Below are positions 7,827-15,646 of a stretch of 58,658 nucleotides of DNA, one piece after another. The notes beneath the pieces were generated by a model. It saw only the letters and a program-made list of their open reading frames with translations. It did no database searches and had not been told where the DNA came from. A program made the translations under genes and the position numbers. Origin of the DNA: Desulfuromonadales bacterium (GTDB taxonomy: Bacteria > Desulfobacterota > Desulfuromonadia > Geobacterales > Pseudopelobacteraceae); assembly GCA_016650295.1 (NCBI GenBank), contig JAENWA010000095.1, positions 1 through 58,658 of the forward strand, given 5' to 3'. Position 1 is the stretch's first letter. Each line of letters starts with the position of its first letter.

Positions 7827-9206
7827 TCATCTTTTTTTACCGGTCTTCTTCATCTTTGCCGGATGGTCCCTGAACTCCTCTTCCCAAGCCGGATCGGCGA
7901 TCGCGCCATAGGCAGCCGAATATTCATCCATCTTATCCGCCAGACCGGTAAAGATCTCTTCGGCACCTTCATGGGTTGCGTAGGCACCTTCACTGGTAAA
8001 GATCTCCCGGCCCACGTCGGGATGGTCGATCAGCATGCAGGGCCGCAGCAGGTTGTCGTGTTCACCCTGCTTTTCCCTGATTTTCCTGAAAAACGGTGAG
8101 GCCAGCGCATCGCGCAGGGAAGTCCTGCGGATGTTATCCACGGCCACGTGGCAAAAGACGCACGGTTCGATATCTCCGTTGGCATTAATGTGAAAATATT
8201 TTCTGCCGCCGGCCAGACAGCCGGAAACCATTGGTCCGTCGTTCCAGAAATCGATAAAGAGCATCGGTTTGCTGTCACGGAACCCGGCCACGCTGCGGCG
8301 CAGATGATCCCGCTGTTCTGGTGTGGGCATCAGTCCGGTTTCCGGCTTTCTTCCGACCGGGACGTAGGAGAAGAGCCACAGGGCAAAGACCCCCTTGGCG
8401 AGAAGCATGTCGATGTACTCGGGATTGGTGATGATGTGCGAGTTTTTGCTGGAATGGGTGAACGAACCGCAGAAGGAAAGCCCCCCTTCACGCAGCAGAT
8501 CCATGGCCCGCATGACTTTCTTGAAATGCCCGGCACCACGGCGTTCGTCGGTTTCCGGCTCGTACCCTTCCAAAGAGAAGGACGGCATGACATTACCGAC
8601 CTCGGTCAATTTTTCGACCATCTTTTCGTCGATCAGACCGCCATGGGTGAAGACCAGAAAGGCCATGTCACTGTGCTTTTTGAATACGTCAAAGATGCCC
8701 TCCATGTAAAAGGGTTCTCCGCCGGAAATAACGGCAAAATAGATGCCCATCTCCTTCATCTGCATCAGGATCGAATCGAGCTCGTCCAGGGACAGTTCCA
8801 GCGATTTACCGTAGTCGCCGGCGTAGCATCCGTAACATTTCAGGTCGCACTTCATGGTGGGGCTGATCACTACCGTCGAAGGAGGATAGAATCCGTTGGC
8901 ATCGGCCCATTCTTTACGCTTGTTGGTGCCGCTCAAAAGATGATTGATGGCCAGGTTGCTGATCCATTTGTCCCGCTGGTTGGGATGCAGGTCGCGCAGA
9001 ATGCGGCGGGGAAACTCGATGCTGGGATGCTTGTCACGGACTAGTCCCCTGATCCAGCGGATGCGTTCCTTGTAGTAGTCCTTCTTGGGAATCATCTCCA
9101 TCAGATGGGTCATCTTGATCAGCGTCTCATCGGAGGAGTTGGTCGCCAGGGACAAGAGATAGGTAAGCACTTTTTCTTTGGTATAATTTTTCAGGGTGTT
9201 GATCAT
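7827..9206 (-). CDS. Radical SAM/SPASM-type protein
   Basis: The classic radical SAM cluster motif CDLKCYGC (CxxxCxxC) lies near residue 125, followed by the SAM-binding ISGGEPF motif. A C-terminal SPASM-like region has GCLAGGRKYFHI, EPCVFCH and RPCML cysteines for auxiliary clusters. The N-terminal 110 residues are helical and unassigned. No cobalamin domain is seen, unlike the other radical SAM proteins here. SPASM enzymes commonly modify peptides, but proteins of this architecture also occur in lipid and heme pathways, so the substrate is open. ATG 9206 is preferred because GAGGA sits nine bases upstream; GTG 9224, overlapping the GT2 stop, is the alternative. Confidence 0.85.
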   Translation of the reverse strand: MINTLKNYTKEKVLTYLLSLATNSSDETLIKMTHLMEMIPKKDYYKERIRWIRGLVRDKHPSIEFPRRILRDLHPNQRDKWISNLAINHLLSGTNKRKEWADANGFYPPSTVVISPTMKCDLKCYGCYAGDYGKSLELSLDELDSILMQMKEMGIYFAVISGGEPFYMEGIFDVFKKHSDMAFLVFTHGGLIDEKMVEKLTEVGNVMPSFSLEGYEPETDERRGAGHFKKVMRAMDLLREGGLSFCGSFTHSSKNSHIITNPEYIDMLLAKGVFALWLFSYVPVGRKPETGLMPTPEQRDHLRRSVAGFRDSKPMLFIDFWNDGPMVSGCLAGGRKYFHINANGDIEPCVFCHVAVDNIRRTSLRDALASPFFRKIREKQGEHDNLLRPCMLIDHPDVGREIFTSEGAYATHEGAEEIFTGLADKMDEYSAAYGAIADPAWEEEFRDHPAKMKKTGKKR

Positions 9207-9220
9207 TTGATGATTCCTCG

Positions 9221-9883
9221 TCACATATTGCGTAAAAAAGTCATACTGATAGTAAAGGTATCCTTGACGGGCCGGTAATGGCTGGTTGAGCGTCCATCGG
9301 CAACCCGTGCGGCCACCGGGAGGGAACCGACCGTAAAACCGCTCTTCCAGGCCTTCAAAAAAATTTCCATCTCCAGGGCGTACCCATTAGAATTCAATGA
9401 TACGTTTTTTACCACCTCACGAGAATAGTACCTGAAACCGGACTGACTGTCGGTGATCTCGAATCCGGTACGTTTCCAGATGCACCAGACACCGATACGG
9501 TTCCAGATTTTTCGGAGTCCGGCCATCTCTTCGAACTGGGTGTGACGGGATGCAATCAGGATACCCCACTTACCGCCTTGAGCAGAAGCAATAAGTAAAG
9601 GAATAGCTGAAACATCATGCTGGCCGTCGGCATCAACCGTGACCACTCCATCAAAACCGGCCTGTATGGCCCAGGCAAAACCGGTTTTCAGTGCAGCGCC
9701 CTTGCCAAGATTCCGTTCATGCTTGAGCAGCGTCACCGGCAATCCCGACAGCAGAGCCGACGTAGCATCGGTCGAACCGTCATCCACCAGAACTATCGGC
9801 AAGCCATGTTCCAGGCACTCTCGAACAACTGCCGGAATGGTTTTTTCAGCGTTATATGCAGGAATCAGGATGCAAGTTGCCAC
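9221..9883 (-). CDS. GT2 glycosyltransferase, dolichyl-phosphate mannose synthase-like
   Basis: The 220-residue protein has the GT-A fold markers ILIPAYNAEKTI at the N-terminus, VLVDDGSTDAT, and the metal-binding VTVDADGQHD, followed by DSQSGFRYYS. There is no C-terminal membrane segment, so it resembles the soluble DPM1-like class. These enzymes transfer a sugar from a nucleotide or polyprenyl donor to a lipid acceptor at the inner membrane. GTG 9883 has AAGGAG upstream and overlaps the deacetylase gene by 19 bases, so translation is probably coupled. Confidence 0.88.
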   Translation of the reverse strand: MATCILIPAYNAEKTIPAVVRECLEHGLPIVLVDDGSTDATSALLSGLPVTLLKHERNLGKGAALKTGFAWAIQAGFDGVVTVDADGQHDVSAIPLLIASAQGGKWGILIASRHTQFEEMAGLRKIWNRIGVWCIWKRTGFEITDSQSGFRYYSREVVKNVSLNSNGYALEMEIFLKAWKSGFTVGSLPVAARVADGRSTSHYRPVKDTFTISMTFLRNM

Positions 9884-10695
9884 TGGTCTACCAGCTCCTT
9901 GAGGGTGATAAATTGATAACGCCGGAACAATTCACTCAATCGTGGTGTTGCATCCGTTCGGGTCCCATAGGATACGAACCGTTTCAGAGCGGGCAGGTCA
10001 AGCCGGGGACCGGTTGGGTCCACCTCGCGGGGATGAAGATACAGCACAGCCGGGTGATGTCTGCGGTTATACGCTTCAATTGTCGAACAGATCATCCGGA
10101 AAGGAAAGAACCTGAATCCCCATCCGCCACCGGTCGGCAGGTTTCCCATCCAGGAGCGGGTCACCATCGGCGGAATCTCCCACAGTCCCGTTCCCTGACC
10201 CTCAAGACGGTAGGCCGTGCGGCTGCCGCGTGAACAACCAACGAAGGGAAGCGGGTTGAGGCTTGAATCATATCGGTAGCCCTGCTCCCGCAGAATGGCG
10301 AAGGCCCAGCCGTTTTGTTCTGACAGGGACCATTGCGGCGCCCTGTATCCAAACGGTCGCTGCCCGGTCTGTTCGACCAGTAACTGCTCGGTGAGTTGCA
10401 GTTCATCCCGGAACTGTTGCGGTGTCAGATCCGTCACCAGACGGTGCGAATAACCATGGGAGGCGATTTCATGCCCTGCTGAACAGATCATGGGCGCTAA
10501 AGCCGGATCGTTTTCGACCACGGAACCAAGCATGAAAAACGTGGCTTTCCGGCAATGTTCCGCAAGCAGAGCCAGGATTTTCTCCAGGTTACGGCGAACC
10601 CGCCATGACTCGCGCGGAGGGACGGGCACAGCCCCTCCCGGACTGCAGACATGGTACCAATCCTCGACATCAACTGTTAATACATTGTGCGTCAG
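9865..10695 (-). CDS. NodB-type polysaccharide deacetylase, probably starting at CTG
   Basis: The NodB-like domain shows TVDVEDWYHV (metal-binding/catalytic Asp motif), the HGYSH metal-binding motif, and the YRAPQWS motif. A C-terminal region with YLHPREVDP is typical of the DUF3473-associated subgroup found in exopolysaccharide loci. It would remove acetyl groups from N-acetylated sugars. The first standard start in frame is GTG 10629, but that would cut off TVDVEDW. Upstream of it only CTG 10695 is available before an in-frame TGA. CTG is preceded by GGAG at 8 bases and by a promoter, so I place the start there (276 residues). It is the first gene of the coupled minus-strand cluster. Confidence 0.8.
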   Translation of the reverse strand: MTHNVLTVDVEDWYHVCSPGGAVPVPPRESWRVRRNLEKILALLAEHCRKATFFMLGSVVENDPALAPMICSAGHEIASHGYSHRLVTDLTPQQFRDELQLTEQLLVEQTGQRPFGYRAPQWSLSEQNGWAFAILREQGYRYDSSLNPLPFVGCSRGSRTAYRLEGQGTGLWEIPPMVTRSWMGNLPTGGGWGFRFFPFRMICSTIEAYNRRHHPAVLYLHPREVDPTGPRLDLPALKRFVSYGTRTDATPRLSELFRRYQFITLKELVDQWQLAS

Positions 10696-10728
10696 TCAAG
10701 ACACTCCGATAATCATCATTAAATAGTT

Positions 10729-10758
10729 ATTATCGCATGACTTATGACGTCAAGTCAA
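10729..10758 (-). promoter_or_regulatory. Candidate promoter of the lipid/glycan cluster
   Basis: On the minus strand TTGACT (10758-10753) and GATAAT (10734-10729) are 18 bp apart. The start point would leave a leader of about 27 nt before the CTG start of the deacetylase gene. Confidence 0.5.
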
Positions 10759-10763
10759 TATAA

Positions 10764-11027
10764 CTATCCCGGCCCTGACTGGCAGAATACGTATGCCATT
10801 GAAACCGTTTCTGAAAAAGGTGTCCTAGTGAATCTCCCGTTTACAACTGCATCATGATGTTCCGGCTGCATAAAAAGCAGATCGGAAGGAAAACCGTCAG
10901 CCGGTTCCATCACAATTAACATATCTGCCATACATGGCGGCCACTGTTTGATAAGATTGAAATTCCTGCTCCAATATTCCAACGATGCCGGAATCTCAAA
11001 AATAACTGCTATTCCGGAATCTCCATG
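10764..11027 (-). pseudogene. Unrecognised gene remnant
   Basis: An open minus-strand stretch of 87 codons between an in-frame TAG and the stop at 10764 encodes protein-like sequence (for example FEIPASLEYW, WPPCMADMLI, LLFMQPEHHD). The nearest start is TTG 10982. Its biased, tryptophan- and proline-containing composition looks like the C-terminal part of a real enzyme whose 5' end is gone. I cannot name the family. It fills most of the 400-bp gap between the divergent deacetylase and radical SAM genes. Confidence 0.35.
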
Positions 11028-11095
11028 CTATATTGACCGAATTGATTTACAGGCAAAATTGACCCCGAAAATACGAAATCACGCGGAGCATCTGA

Positions 11096-12517
11096 TTGAA
11101 AATACTTTTTCTGCACCCCTTCGGCAGCAATTTTTTGAAGGGAATGAAGGACATTACCACGCTATTTAACCTCATGCCGCCACTGGGTTTGCTGAGTATA
11201 GCCGCCTGGCTTGAGAAACACGGCATCGATGTCGAGATCATCGACGGGTATGCCTCCCGGGAAACTCATGAGGAGATGGTTGCAAAGGTCATTACATCCG
11301 GCTGCAGTGCTGTCGGTTTTTCCTGCACCACCTCGTCATTTCCCGAAACGAACCGTATCGCCACCCTGCTGAAGGAGAAGGCGCCGCATATAGTCACGAT
11401 TCTCGGGGGAGCCCATTCCTGCACCATCGGCGCCCCGCTGCTGGACTCCTATCCGGCCCTGGATTATCTGGTGATCGGTGAAGGAGAAAACACCATGCTG
11501 GAGCTGGCCCGGGCCGGTTTCAGAAACGTGGAGGCCATTCCCGGCGTCGCTTATCGTGACAGGTACTGCAAAGGCACTCTTTCCGCCCAGCGTGAACTGA
11601 TCAAAGACCTAGACAGCCTCCCTTTCCCCGCCTACCACCTGCTGCCGAATTTTCCCCGGCTTTACAAACTGCCGATCTTCAGTTATCCCACGTCGCCCAA
11701 CACCAGCATCATCTCCAGCCGCGGCTGCCCCTACGCCTGTTCCTACTGCGACCGTTCGGTCTTCTCGCGCGGTTTCCGCTTCAACTCGCCCGAATATATC
11801 CTGGAGCATGTGGCCATGCTCAACAGGGACTACGGTATCCGCCACGTTTTTTTCTATGACGACCTGTTCACCTTCGACCGCAAGCGGGTGGCGGAATTCT
11901 GTGAACTGAAGGAGAAAAAAGGGGTCCGGGTCAGCTACAACTGCATCGCCCGCCTGGAGCATGTGGATGAGGAACTGCTGGCTCTCCTGAAGAGTTCCGG
12001 CTGCTGGCAGGTCAATTTTGGTATCGAATCAGGCGACCCCGAGATTTTGAAGAAACATCGCAAATTTTTCGGTCTGGATGAAGTGGGGCAGAAGTTGCTG
12101 ATGGTTAAAAAAGCCGGCATGCGGGTCAAGGGGCTTTTCATGGTCGGACTGCCGGGCGAGGATGAGACCGCCATCCGCCGCACCATTGATTATGCCCTCT
12201 CCCTGCCGCTGGACGAGATCAACGTCACCAAGTTCACCCCTTTCCCCGGCGCACCGGTTTACAAGACCATCCGTGAGTTCGGCGAGTTTGATGAGAACTG
12301 GGAGCTGATGAACTGTATCAACACGGTTTTTGTGCCAACCGGGATGACCCGGGATCAGATCAACAACCTCTATGACGAATTTATCCACCGTTTTTATCAT
12401 CGCAGGCATATCACCCTTGGCTATGCCAAGATGCTCTGGAAATCTCCCCACAGCATCTACTCCTTCCTGAGTCATCTGCCGCAGATACTCGCGTTCCAGA
12501 TGAAGCAGAAGTGGTAA
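11096..12517 (+). CDS. B12-binding-type radical SAM enzyme
   Basis: The 473-residue protein starts at TTG 11096 with GGAG 7 bases upstream. The N-terminal cobalamin-binding-type domain runs from MKILFLHPFG through GGAHSCTIGAP and IGEGENTML. The 4Fe-4S motif GCPYACSYC is near residue 218, followed by VFFYDDLFTF and NFGIESGDPEIL of the barrel. The C-terminal helical part resembles BchE-like anaerobic cyclases. It is transcribed away from the ACP cluster and is followed by the lipid A deacylase gene, so it may share that pathway, but its substrate is unknown. The fold is clear; the role is not. Confidence 0.85.
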   Translation: MKILFLHPFGSNFLKGMKDITTLFNLMPPLGLLSIAAWLEKHGIDVEIIDGYASRETHEEMVAKVITSGCSAVGFSCTTSSFPETNRIATLLKEKAPHIVTILGGAHSCTIGAPLLDSYPALDYLVIGEGENTMLELARAGFRNVEAIPGVAYRDRYCKGTLSAQRELIKDLDSLPFPAYHLLPNFPRLYKLPIFSYPTSPNTSIISSRGCPYACSYCDRSVFSRGFRFNSPEYILEHVAMLNRDYGIRHVFFYDDLFTFDRKRVAEFCELKEKKGVRVSYNCIARLEHVDEELLALLKSSGCWQVNFGIESGDPEILKKHRKFFGLDEVGQKLLMVKKAGMRVKGLFMVGLPGEDETAIRRTIDYALSLPLDEINVTKFTPFPGAPVYKTIREFGEFDENWELMNCINTVFVPTGMTRDQINNLYDEFIHRFYHRRHITLGYAKMLWKSPHSIYSFLSHLPQILAFQMKQKW

Positions 12518-12591
12518 TCAATGCCTGTTTGATTGTAAGCATGTCTCCCTTGCAGTTGCATGAATCCTGATACACCGGAGTAGAGAGTCCC

Positions 12592-13179
12592 ATGATAAAG
12601 ACAACCCTGACCCTGTTCTTCATGCTCTTCATCCTGCTGCTGCCCCTGAATGTCCGGGCCGATAATGTGGCCTCCACCGCCAAAGGCGAATTCGGCTTCC
12701 TCACCGGCTACGGCAGTTCTTTTGTCGGTTTTGGCGAAACCCGTCACACGATACAAACCTGGGATGTAATTCTACGGGCAGGTTTTTACCTGTCTGACGA
12801 GGTCGGCATAGGTAGCTGGTACCAGGGCAGACACGAGCTGCTGCTGGAACTGCCCTACCAGATGGCGGTAAACCGGGGAGGCCGTTCCGTTGTGGGTGGC
12901 TATGCCCTTGGGCACTGGCGCTTTACCAGCCTGGACAAGCTTGTACCCTACGTCTTGGCGGGGGGCGGGCCGCTGTTTGTTGACCTGGGACTGCCGACCA
13001 TGGGTTCGAAACTCTGCTTCAGCTATCAGGGGGGCACCGGGCTGCAGTATTTTATAGACAAGAAGACCGTACTGGATGTGGAGTACCGCTACCATCACAT
13101 CTCAAATGCAGGCACGGCTGAGCCTAATGAACCGATCAATTCAAACAAGCTATTGTTCGGTCTTTCATACTATTATTGA
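12592..13179 (+). CDS. pagL: PagL-like lipid A 3-O-deacylase (acyloxyacyl hydrolase family)
   Basis: This 195-residue protein has a signal peptide (residues 1-23, ending NVRA) and alternating beta-barrel sequence ending in ...LLFGLSYYY, a typical outer membrane C-terminal aromatic. Near the C-terminus, YRYHHISNAGT followed by NEPIN corresponds to the PagL active site, in which His and Ser (here HHIS) act with a downstream Glu. PagL removes the 3-O-linked acyl chain from lipid A in the outer membrane. It lies 75 bp after the radical SAM gene, with no separate promoter obvious. Its presence beside an LpxL-type acyltransferase supports an envelope-lipid theme. Confidence 0.8.
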   Translation: MIKTTLTLFFMLFILLLPLNVRADNVASTAKGEFGFLTGYGSSFVGFGETRHTIQTWDVILRAGFYLSDEVGIGSWYQGRHELLLELPYQMAVNRGGRSVVGGYALGHWRFTSLDKLVPYVLAGGGPLFVDLGLPTMGSKLCFSYQGGTGLQYFIDKKTVLDVEYRYHHISNAGTAEPNEPINSNKLLFGLSYYY

Positions 13180-13238
13180 TTGCGGGCGGTTGTTACCGTT
13201 TGCACCGGAAGGGTGGCGACAACTACATGACCGTGAAC

Positions 13239-13281
13239 AAAGAAAAGGCGTTACGGACAAAATCCGCAAAGCCTTTTCTTT
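13239..13281. terminator. Terminator for pagL and former terminator of tRNA-Leu
   Basis: AAAGAAAAGGC (13239-13249) and GCCTTTTCTTT (13271-13281) form the outer stem, with CGGA/TCCG inside. It lies directly against the attL copy of the tRNA-Leu 3' end. On the minus strand it would follow the CCA end just as a tRNA terminator does, so it is probably the original tRNA-Leu terminator displaced by the element. Confidence 0.65.
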
Positions 13282-13298
13282 TATGGTACGAAGGTCGG
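13281..13298. other. attL: duplicated 3' end of tRNA-Leu
   Basis: TTATGGTACGAAGGTCGG repeats the 19-bp sequence at 27457-27475 except for one missing C. The right-hand copy is the last bases of tRNA-Leu. The two copies define the ends of a 14.2-kb element whose integrase gene lies next to the intact tRNA. Confidence 0.85.
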
Positions 13299-13492
13299 GT
13301 GCAAACTGATTTTAGAACAAGCTGTTTTAACAGCGTTATTAATATGTGGTTTTAGGTATGATACCATCATAAATACCATCATATTTTTTGTGGCCCCTCT
13401 TCTTCTGCCGGGAATATACTGATATTCGTCCTTGGCTGTCAACAAGGAAGCCTCCAGTTTGTTTTGACGGTTGTTCTTGGCGGTTGCTGATC

Positions 13493-13580
13493 ACTGGTAA
13501 TATGTTCTAGACGAACCACGGCACCGCAGGAAGGATGAACAGGCAAAACAGCAGGTTCATGCCCTGGGGATCTTCTACCC
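13493..13580. repeat. Element-end repeat, left copy
   Basis: The core CCACGGCACCGCAGGAAGG at 13516-13534, followed by ATGAACAGGC and later CTGGGGATCTTCTACCC, matches three copies near the other end of the element (cores at 25657, 25829 and 26031). Between 13299 and 13492 I see no gene or structure. Confidence 0.6.
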
Positions 13581-13581
13581 T

Positions 13582-13776
13582 TCATGACAACCGCTTACGG
13601 GACAGCTTTTCCGAGCTCCGCCGGAGGGCTTCACGAAACGCCATGGCCCGGAGTTCATATGAAGCATTGCCGCTGCTCGAAGGGATTGGACTGGGGCTTG
13701 TGTTACGGGCAGCTAGAAGAGCGCCCACCTCTTCTCGGATGATCTGCCGGAACATCTTGATATCATCCGGACTCAT
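13582..13776 (-). CDS. Small hypothetical protein of the element
   Basis: The 64-residue charged protein (MSPDDIKMFRQIIREEVG..., ending KLSRKRLS) has no recognisable domain. Its start overlaps the stop of the upstream gene as ATGA, which supports it being translated. It is the last gene before attL. A DNA- or protein-binding accessory role is possible but nothing shows it. Confidence 0.5.
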   Translation of the reverse strand: MSPDDIKMFRQIIREEVGALLAARNTSPSPIPSSSGNASYELRAMAFREALRRSSEKLSRKRLS

Positions 13777-14138
13777 GCCGGCTCCTCACATACCTTACCG
13801 ACAGCGGCCATGTCCACCATCTTCTTCTTGGCCAGTGCCCGGGCTGCTGCCTGGCGCTGGGGGTCGCTCTCGATCTCCTTACAACGGCAGAGGGCGCGAA
13901 GATCCTCTGCAATCTCACAATTATCCTGCCTTCCTGGTGGCGGCCCAATAATGCCCTGAATAATCCCCTTCATGCTTGCCACGAGAGACTGAAGATCACC
14001 AATGCGGCCAGGTATATATTCAGTGCCTTGGTCCCAAACTTGGGAAAGGTCATAAAGATCCCGATCCATAACATTCAGGTGAGCATTAACCCGGATAATT
14101 TTCATTTCCGTATGCATATCGATCATGTCAGGCCTCAC
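13773..14138 (-). CDS. Hypothetical protein of the element
   Basis: The 121-residue protein is mostly helical. It has a run of four cysteines in the second half (CEIAEDLRALCRCKE, then VCEEPA) that could bind a metal, and an Ala/Lys-rich helix (QAAARALAKKKMVD). It overlaps the RadC-HTH gene by 11 bases and the next small gene by 4, so the three form one operon. The family is not recognised. Confidence 0.55.
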   Translation of the reverse strand: MRPDMIDMHTEMKIIRVNAHLNVMDRDLYDLSQVWDQGTEYIPGRIGDLQSLVASMKGIIQGIIGPPPGRQDNCEIAEDLRALCRCKEIESDPQRQAAARALAKKKMVDMAAVGKVCEEPA

Positions 14139-14895
14139 TCGTTGCAGGCTCCAGGGGTGTTTGTATTAGCAGAAGTTTTCTGTAGTCAATATTAAATACG
14201 GCGGAAATCTTCTGGGCCTCGCCTTCGGTCATTTTGCGTAAACCGGCTTCTATTTGCGAGATATAGCACTGATGGATGCCTGTGGTATCGACAAGCTTTT
14301 TTTGAGTCATCTTTGCTCGCTTTCTAAATTCCTTCACCAGTTCGCCGATGGAAACCAAAAACCTGTTTGCCGGTAATAGTTCCTTTTTGTAGGGTGGGCT
14401 GGGGGTGATGCTCATTGCGCTGGCTTGATTATTGCCCATGTATCCTCGCTCAACAAAGCTCATGTATTCCCCGTCGCCTATAACGATATGGTCAAGGACC
14501 TCGATGCCGATTATTCCGCCGGCTTCACACAAACGCCGGGTTATAGCGATATCGTCAGTGCTGGGGGCTGGATCTCCGGTGGGGTGGTTATGCACGCAGA
14601 TAATTGCCTTGCTTCCGTTATGTACGGCGGCCTTGAAGACCTCTCGGGGATGTACAACTGCCTGACTAAGTGAGCCGATGGAGACAGTTTCTCTGGCAAT
14701 GATGCTGTTCTTACCGTCCAGGTGCAGCACAACAAAATGTTCGCGGTCCAGGTTCGCCATATCCCGGCATGCGTCGAATATCATACTTGGGTTTGTGTAA
14801 CGTACTTCCTTCTCGCTTACCCGGCCGATCTTCACAAGTTTTAGTTCCTGAATAGCCGGCATTCTCAATTGATCTTGTTTCCTTCCTCCTGTCAT
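14128..14895 (-). CDS. RadC-type JAB-domain protein fused to a C-terminal XRE helix-turn-helix
   Basis: The N-terminal 150 residues form a RadC/DUF2466 domain with the JAB metal motif VHNHPTGDPAPSTDD (about residues 100-114). The C-terminal segment from about residue 185 is a helix-turn-helix of the XRE/Cro type (AKMTQKKLVDTTGIHQCYIS, then IEAGLRKMTEGEAQKI). RadC-like proteins are common on mobile elements; their enzymatic role is unsettled. Ordinary RadC carries its extra DNA-binding part at the N-terminus, so a C-terminal Cro-like domain is unusual. It might make the protein a repressor as well as an effector of the element. It heads a three-gene operon, 198 bp after the stop of the long operon. 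Confidence 0.8.
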   Translation of the reverse strand: MTGGRKQDQLRMPAIQELKLVKIGRVSEKEVRYTNPSMIFDACRDMANLDREHFVVLHLDGKNSIIARETVSIGSLSQAVVHPREVFKAAVHNGSKAIICVHNHPTGDPAPSTDDIAITRRLCEAGGIIGIEVLDHIVIGDGEYMSFVERGYMGNNQASAMSITPSPPYKKELLPANRFLVSIGELVKEFRKRAKMTQKKLVDTTGIHQCYISQIEAGLRKMTEGEAQKISAVFNIDYRKLLLIQTPLEPATSEA

Positions 14896-15045
14896 GATGT
14901 TGCCCTCCCCGCGGTTGTATGGTTTCTATGGGGATATCCTGCTGAAAATTAAATGATTGCACAAGCTGATATTTTATTTTATATTCTGAATATATTTTAT
15001 TTTTCAGTATGTTATAAATAATAATAGTTTACGATCTTCCACAAA

Positions 15046-15075
15046 AAATGCCCCAAAGGTTTCCCCCTGGGGCAT
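15046..15075 (-). terminator. Terminator of the element's main operon
   Basis: ATGCCCCA and TGGGGCAT form an 8-bp stem. On the minus strand it is followed by TTTTTT. It lies just beyond the stop of the 170-residue coiled-coil gene. Confidence 0.8.
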
Positions 15076-15093
15076 TGATTACTCAAGACTTTT

Positions 15094-15606
15094 TCAGACA
15101 AACTGAAAGGGTGGATATCCCGGCCTTAACCCCTGTGTATCACGGTAGTGATCATCCAGCGCCTGCTTGAGCAGTCGTAGGTCTTTCTGGTCTCCGGCGT
15201 TACTGGCCAGGTGTTCCAGTTCGTCCCACTCATGAACCGTGTAACAGCCTTTGGCGATGATTAGCGCCCTGGCCGCCTGATAACTATTATTGTGTTCAGT
15301 CGCGGCCTGCTCCCTGTTGATCTGGGTTATCTGATCATAAAGGGGTTGGAGCCGGCTTTCAATAATCCGGATAGCGGCCTGAATCGGTTCTCCTGTTTTC
15401 TCCCTCAAGATCCTCAATTCCGCCCTGAAGGAATCGAGCGCCTCATCCGACGCCTCGCCCAGTGCAACCTTTGCAAGCATCTCCGGGAACTGTTGTTTTT
15501 CCATCACTGCCAGCTTTTCAGCGGCCTGATTCATCCCGTTCAACAGGCCTGTCCTTGCCTGGTTGATCCGGACAACCTCATTTTGTAACCTCTGCAACTC
15601 TTCCAT
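15094..15606 (-). CDS. Hypothetical coiled-coil protein of the element
   Basis: The 170-residue protein is strongly helical, with heptad-like sequence through residues 1-115 (MEELQRLQNEVVRINQ..., QPLYDQITQINREQ). A C-terminal part (CYTVHEWDELEHLASNAGDQ) follows. No enzyme motif is seen. It is the last gene of the alpA-headed operon, 40 bp after the giant gene, so it may be a partner of that protein. The family is not recognised. Confidence 0.6.
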   Translation of the reverse strand: MEELQRLQNEVVRINQARTGLLNGMNQAAEKLAVMEKQQFPEMLAKVALGEASDEALDSFRAELRILREKTGEPIQAAIRIIESRLQPLYDQITQINREQAATEHNNSYQAARALIIAKGCYTVHEWDELEHLASNAGDQKDLRLLKQALDDHYRDTQGLRPGYPPFQFV

Positions 15607-15646
15607 GGTTCATTCTCCTTTTTTGGTTGTGTGTCCTGCGGATAGG

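Noticed and set aside
7803-7836. Terminator between the SPASM-type radical SAM and acyltransferase genes
   Set aside because: The hairpin TGAGGG/CCCTCA has its T-run on the plus strand, opposite to transcription of both genes, and overlaps the stop codon; not called as a feature.
8148-9044. 298-codon plus-strand open frame
   Set aside because: It lies fully opposite the SPASM-type radical SAM gene, whose cysteine motifs are intact, so it is a shadow frame.
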